Source: DATDAH01 sp036525535
GTDB taxonomy: Bacteria; Actinomycetota; Acidimicrobiia; Acidimicrobiales; DATDAH01
DNA: 19,210 bases
Reading direction: 5' to 3'
Assembly (NCBI GenBank): GCA_036525535.1
Contig: DATDAH010000301.1
Location: 1 to 19,210 of the forward strand
Below are positions 14,697 to 19,210 of this stretch, one piece after another. The notes below the pieces were generated by a model. That model saw nothing but the letters and a program-made list of their open reading frames with translations, ran no database searches and was not told the DNA's origin. Position numbers and translations under genes: made by a program. Positions within the stretch are counted from its first letter, which is position 1. The number at the start of each line of letters is the position of its first letter.

Positions 14697-15911
14697 ATGG
14701 CCGACGGCGGTGCGGAGGTGGAGGTCCTCGTCCGCGGTGGGCACCCGGACTTCCTCGACCTGCCGTGGACCGTGCCGCTGGCTCAGTGGGATCACGAACG
14801 GCTGGTGCCCATGGCCCACGGCGTCAGTCGTCACGTCGTGCGCTTCGTCCGCTACGACAACCGGGTCTACGCCATCAAGGAGACGGACGCCGCCCTCGCC
14901 GCGCGCGAGCACCGGACGCTGCGCACGCTGCTCGACGTCGGCCTCCCGGTGGTCGAATCGGTCGGTTTCGTCCGGGACCGTGGCCTGGGCGACGCCGGCG
15001 CCCTGATCACGCGGTACCTCGACTACTCGCTGCCCTACTGGTACGTCCTGGGCCGCGAGGCCGTGGCCGCCAAGGAGGTGCTGATCGACGCCGCCGTCGT
15101 GCTCCTCGTCCGCCTCCACCTCGCCGGGGTGTTCTGGGGCGACTGCTCGCTCTCCAACGTCCTGTTCCGCCGGGACGGCGGGGCGATGATGACCTACCTG
15201 GTCGACGCCGAGACGGCCGAGAAGCGACCGTCGATCAATGACCGGCTCCGGGCCCACGACCTCGAGATCGCCCACGAGAACGTGGTCGGAGGACTGCTCG
15301 ACCTGCAGGCCGCCGAACGGGTGCCCACCGATGCGGACCCGGTGGCCATCGCCGACGAGCTCCGCGACCGCTACGAGGAGCTGTGGGAGGAGCTGACCCG
15401 CACCGACCGGTTCGACAGCGGTGAGCGGTGGCGGATCGACGGCCGGCTCCGTCGGATCAACGAGCTGGGCTTCGATGTCGAGGAGCTGGCCATCCGCTCG
15501 GCGGACGGGGGCAACGTCCTCGACATCACCCCGGCTCTCGTCGAGGAGGGCCACCACGCCCGGGCCCTGCAGCGGAGCACCGGCCTCCGGGTCCAGGAGA
15601 ACCAGGCCCGCCGGCTCTTGGCCGACATCGAAAACTTCCGGGCCCGGCTCGAGCAGGACGAAGGGAACCCCGTACCGGCCGCAGTGGGCGCCGCCCGGTG
15701 GCTGGACGAGGTCTACGAGCCGATCATCGGCGCCGTCCCCGATGAGCTGGCCGGCCGGCTCGAGCCGCCCGAGCTCTTCCACGAGATGCTCGACCACCGT
15801 CACGCCATGGCCGAACAGGCGGGCCGGGAGATCACCAACCCCGAGGCGCTCGCCGACTACCTGACCACGGTGCTGCCCGATCGGCCCGAGGAGAAGCGCC
15901 TCCTGGAGTGA
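14697..15911 (+). CDS. DUF4032 protein with WaaP/Kdo-kinase-like domain
   Basis: The 404-residue protein has a small-molecule-kinase-like N-terminal domain. K61 in VYAIKETD and E71 in AAREHRTL match the beta-3 lysine and helix-C glutamate. HLAGVFWGDCSLSNVLF carries the catalytic D149 and N154, and YLVDAET holds the metal-binding D170. The C-terminal region (about 225-390, GGNVLDITPALVEEGHHARAL, QARRLLADIENFRARLEQDEG) fits DUF4032, which is found mostly in actinobacteria and has no assigned function to my knowledge. All residues needed for phosphotransfer appear present, so an active kinase is expected. Gram-positive cells lack LPS, so the WaaP substrate does not apply. The gene ends 12 bases from the convergent stop of the sugar ABC transporter ATPase, which raises the possibility of a sugar or glycan substrate (inference). 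A TTG at 14661 would give a 416-residue form. Confidence 0.85.
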   Translation: MADGGAEVEVLVRGGHPDFLDLPWTVPLAQWDHERLVPMAHGVSRHVVRFVRYDNRVYAIKETDAALAAREHRTLRTLLDVGLPVVESVGFVRDRGLGDAGALITRYLDYSLPYWYVLGREAVAAKEVLIDAAVVLLVRLHLAGVFWGDCSLSNVLFRRDGGAMMTYLVDAETAEKRPSINDRLRAHDLEIAHENVVGGLLDLQAAERVPTDADPVAIADELRDRYEELWEELTRTDRFDSGERWRIDGRLRRINELGFDVEELAIRSADGGNVLDITPALVEEGHHARALQRSTGLRVQENQARRLLADIENFRARLEQDEGNPVPAAVGAARWLDEVYEPIIGAVPDELAGRLEPPELFHEMLDHRHAMAEQAGREITNPEALADYLTTVLPDRPEEKRLLE

Positions 15912-15923
15912 ACGACCGTCGGG

Positions 15924-17126
<1,203 letters not shown>

Positions 17127-17139
17127 GTCACTCCTTGGG

Positions 17140-17979
17140 TCAGCCCTTTACGGCACCGGCGGTCAGGCCCGCGACGATGCGCCGCTGGAAGACGAGCACG
17201 ATGATGACGATCGGGACGGTGACGACCACCGACGCAGCCATCACCGCCGTCACCGGCGACTGGAACTGCGACTGTCCGGTGAAGAACGAGAGGGCCGCCG
17301 GCACCGTGCGGGCCCGGTCCGTGGAGGTCAGGGAGATGGCGAGCAGGAACTCGTTCCAACAGAAGAAGAAGGTCAGGATCGCCGTGGTGAAGACACCGGG
17401 GGCGGCGAGGGGCACGATGACCTTGCGGAACGCCTGCCACGACGTGGCCCCGTCGACCTGGGCGGCCTGCTCCATCTCCCAGGGGATCTGGCGGAAGAAG
17501 GCCGACATCGTCCAGATGGACAGCGGGAGGGCGAAGGTGAGGTACGGGATGATGAGGCCGAGCCACGTGTCGTAGATGCCCAGGTTGCGCCACATGTTGA
17601 ACAGGGGGCCGACCAGGGCGGCCTGGGGGAACATGGCGATGGCCAGGGCCATCGACAGCAGGAGCCTCTTGCCCCGGAACTCGAGGCGGGCGATGGCGTA
17701 GGCCGCGAACATGGCCACGATCACCGACAGCAACGTGGCGATGATGGCGATGCCGAACGAGTTGCGCAGGGCCGATGTGAACAGCGAGTCGTTGAAGACG
17801 GTGTCGAAGTTGTCCCAGGTCCAGTCCTCCGGGAAGAACGACGGCGACCCGCTGCGGAAGGTGTCGGGGCTCTTGAAGGCCAGGGAGGTCATCCAGAGGA
17901 GCGGGAACAACGCCCAGGCGAGGATGATCACGCCCCAGACCGTCCACCAGTTGCTGGTCTTGCCGCCGCTCGCCATCAC
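17140..17979 (-). CDS. Carbohydrate ABC importer permease, MalG/SugB type
   Basis: The 279-residue membrane protein belongs to the MalFG permease family. It has about six predicted helices (for example VWGVIILAWALFPLLW, FGIAIIATLLSVIVAMFAAYAI, VVVTVPIVIIVLVFQ). The EAA loop that docks the ATPase lies at about 168-190 (WEMEQAAQVDGATSWQAF then RKVIVPLAAPG). The MalG-like C-terminus is short and basic (QRRIVAGLTAGAVKG). The GTG at 17979 overlaps the preceding permease stop by four bases (GTGA); the ATG three bases further in (17976) is an equally good start. AGGGG lies six bases upstream of the GTG, or nine upstream of the ATG. It pairs with the 298-residue permease to form the channel. Confidence 0.94.
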   Translation of the reverse strand: MMASGGKTSNWWTVWGVIILAWALFPLLWMTSLAFKSPDTFRSGSPSFFPEDWTWDNFDTVFNDSLFTSALRNSFGIAIIATLLSVIVAMFAAYAIARLEFRGKRLLLSMALAIAMFPQAALVGPLFNMWRNLGIYDTWLGLIIPYLTFALPLSIWTMSAFFRQIPWEMEQAAQVDGATSWQAFRKVIVPLAAPGVFTTAILTFFFCWNEFLLAISLTSTDRARTVPAALSFFTGQSQFQSPVTAVMAASVVVTVPIVIIVLVFQRRIVAGLTAGAVKG

Positions 17980-18872
17980 GCATCACCCCTGACCTGGCTG
18001 AGATCGGTGCGGAAGCCCTTGATGAAGATCACCGCGATGATCACGACGGTGGCGAAGAGGAGCACGGACACGGCAGAGCCGGCGCCCAGGTTCACCAGCG
18101 TGACGTTCTGGCGGTAGGCCAGGAACGACAGGGTCTCGGTGTTGTTGGCCCCGCTGGTCATGATGAACGGGTTGTCGAAGATCCGCCACGCGTCGAGCGT
18201 GCGGAACAGGACGGCCACCATGATGGCGGCCTTCATGTTGGGCAGGACGACCTTCCAGAGGCGCTGCCAGGCCGTGGCCCCGTCGACCTTGGCCGCCTCC
18301 TGCAGCTCCTCGGGGACCTGGACCAGGCCGGCCAGGAGGAGCAGGGAGATGAACGGTGTCGTCTTCCAGATCTCCGACAACGTGATGACGAAGAGCGAGG
18401 ACCACCGCTCGCCGAACCAGTTGAAGTCCTCGAGCCCGAACCACTGGTTCACGAACCCCGAGTCGAGCTGGAAGGCGTAGCGCCACACGAAGGCCGAGAC
18501 CACCGTGATGATCCCATAGGGGACCAGGATGGCCGTGCGCACAAGCGACCGGCCCCGCAGGATCCGGTACATGACCCAGGCGAAGCCGAAGCCCAGGACC
18601 AGCTCCACGCCGACACTCACCAAGGTGATGATCGCCGTCGTCGACACCGCGCTCCACCACACCGGATCGGTGAGCACGGTGACGTAGTTCTTGAGACCGA
18701 CGAACTCCTTGCCCGCGGGATCGGTCAGGCGGTAGCGGTAGAAGGAGAGGACCACCGCGTACCCCAGCGGGTAGGCGGTCACGAGGATCATCACGAAGAA
18801 GGCGGGGAAGGACAGCCGGAACCCCAAGCGGCGTTCGCTGTGGAGGCGATCCGAGGCGATGGCTGCGGTCAC
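17976..18872 (-). CDS. Carbohydrate ABC importer permease, MalF/SugA type
   Basis: This 298-residue integral membrane protein is the first of the two permeases. A cytoplasmic N-terminus (about 1-18) leads into a first helix (LSFPAFFVMILVTAYPLGYAVV). Further helices follow, with the EAA loop at about 189-212 (LQEAAKVDGATAWQRLWKVV), and a final segment VSVLLFATVVIIAVIFIKGF. The short periplasmic part (about 44-75, including FVGLKNYVTVLTDP) is standard for SugA-like permeases and lacks the large MalF P2 domain. The GTG start at 18872 overlaps the solute-binding-protein stop (GTGA), showing translational coupling. It works as a heterodimer with the permease encoded next. Confidence 0.94.
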   Translation of the reverse strand: MTAAIASDRLHSERRLGFRLSFPAFFVMILVTAYPLGYAVVLSFYRYRLTDPAGKEFVGLKNYVTVLTDPVWWSAVSTTAIITLVSVGVELVLGFGFAWVMYRILRGRSLVRTAILVPYGIITVVSAFVWRYAFQLDSGFVNQWFGLEDFNWFGERWSSLFVITLSEIWKTTPFISLLLLAGLVQVPEELQEAAKVDGATAWQRLWKVVLPNMKAAIMVAVLFRTLDAWRIFDNPFIMTSGANNTETLSFLAYRQNVTLVNLGAGSAVSVLLFATVVIIAVIFIKGFRTDLSQVRGDA

Positions 18873-19210
18873 AGGAGGCGTTCCCCTTGCAGGACCTCAC
18901 CCATGTACGAGTCGGTCTCCTCCGGGGTTTCCGGGGACTGCACCGAGTTGGCGGGGTGCCAGGTGCGCTGTACGGAGGTCGACACGTCGCCGTAGTACGG
19001 GGTGATCGGGCGGGGGCCGGCGTCGTTGATCGAGTCCCGGATCAGATCGGCCATCGGGTAGGCCTCCCGCACCGCGGGGTCGTCATAGGCCGCGTCGCGG
19101 GCGGCGGGGTTGCCCGCCTCGACCATGTACTGCGCATTGCTTTCGACCGAGGTGATGCACGCCACCGCGTCGAGGGCCTCGTCGGGGTAACGGGTGAAGT
19201 CGCCGATGGC
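18869..19210 (-). CDS. ABC transporter extracellular solute-binding protein, C-terminal part (5' end outside window)
   Basis: Only the last 113 residues are visible; the frame is open to the window edge, so the GTG at 19165 is internal. The visible segment (FTRYPDEALDAVACITS, NAQYMVEAGNPAARDAAYDD, REAYPMADLIRDSI, PRPITPYYGDVS) matches the C-terminal lobe of family 1 sugar-binding proteins, where NPAARxxAYxDP and RP.tPxY segments are typical. The protein should be a secreted lipoprotein that delivers sugar to the permeases, but the signal peptide and lipobox are outside the window. Gene order SBP, MalF-like, MalG-like, ATPase is that of LpqY-SugABC. The stop overlaps the permease start by four bases. 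Confidence 0.85.
   Translation of the reverse strand, partial: AIGDFTRYPDEALDAVACITSVESNAQYMVEAGNPAARDAAYDDPAVREAYPMADLIRDSINDAGPRPITPYYGDVSTSVQRTWHPANSVQSPETPEETDSYMGEVLQGERLL

Overview
The window reads as chromosomal DNA from a high-GC actinobacterium. Codon third positions are overwhelmingly G or C, and GTG and TTG starts are used. Several genes appear to be leaderless, with a TANNNT-like -10 box ending 6-7 bases before the start codon. The gene content (lon, a NarL/DesK-type two-component pair, a MocR regulator, many acyl-CoA and MDR-type enzymes, DUF35/thiolase-like pairs, a DUF4032 kinase, a LpqY-SugABC-like ABC transporter) would fit Acidimicrobiia or a related lineage. That placement is inference; there is no rRNA or other marker here. 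Coding density is very high. No gene-free stretch exceeds 300 bases, and the longest gap is 189 bases (9684-9872). I see no tRNA, rRNA, CRISPR array, insertion sequence or prophage gene.

Layout. (1) 1-855: 3' part of lon, followed by a perfect hairpin. (2) 946-3683: membrane histidine kinase, LuxR-type response regulator and an MDR oxidoreductase, tightly packed in one direction. (3) 3716-5341 on the minus strand: a fatty-acyl-CoA-synthetase-like AMP-binding enzyme, divergent from (4) 5459-7667: an FAD monooxygenase-like protein and a second MDR oxidoreductase. (5) 7801-8256: an SRPBCC protein preceded by two inverted repeats. (6) 8253-9683 on the minus strand: a MocR/PdxR-type regulator, separated from (7) 9873-10151, an unrecognised 92-residue protein, by an AT-richer region holding repeated TTGGTCTG boxes. 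(8) 10232-14645: a four-gene operon of class III CoA-transferase, tandem DUF35 protein and two thiolase-fold proteins. (9) 14697-15911: a DUF4032/WaaP-like kinase, convergent with (10) 19210-15924 on the minus strand: solute-binding protein (partial), two permeases and an ATPase of a carbohydrate ABC importer.

How they may work together. Groups 3, 4, 5 and 8 look like parts of CoA-dependent breakdown of lipid-like or alicyclic compounds: CoA activation, FAD hydroxylation, MDR reduction, CoA transfer, then a carbon-carbon bond step by a thiolase-fold/DUF35 complex. Both thiolase-fold proteins lack the usual catalytic cysteines and the histidine of the GHP motif. This points to a non-thiolytic (retro-aldolase-like) or otherwise altered reaction, and it is the most interesting part of the window. 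The sugar importer and the kinase next to it form a separate unit, and their functional link is only suggested by position.
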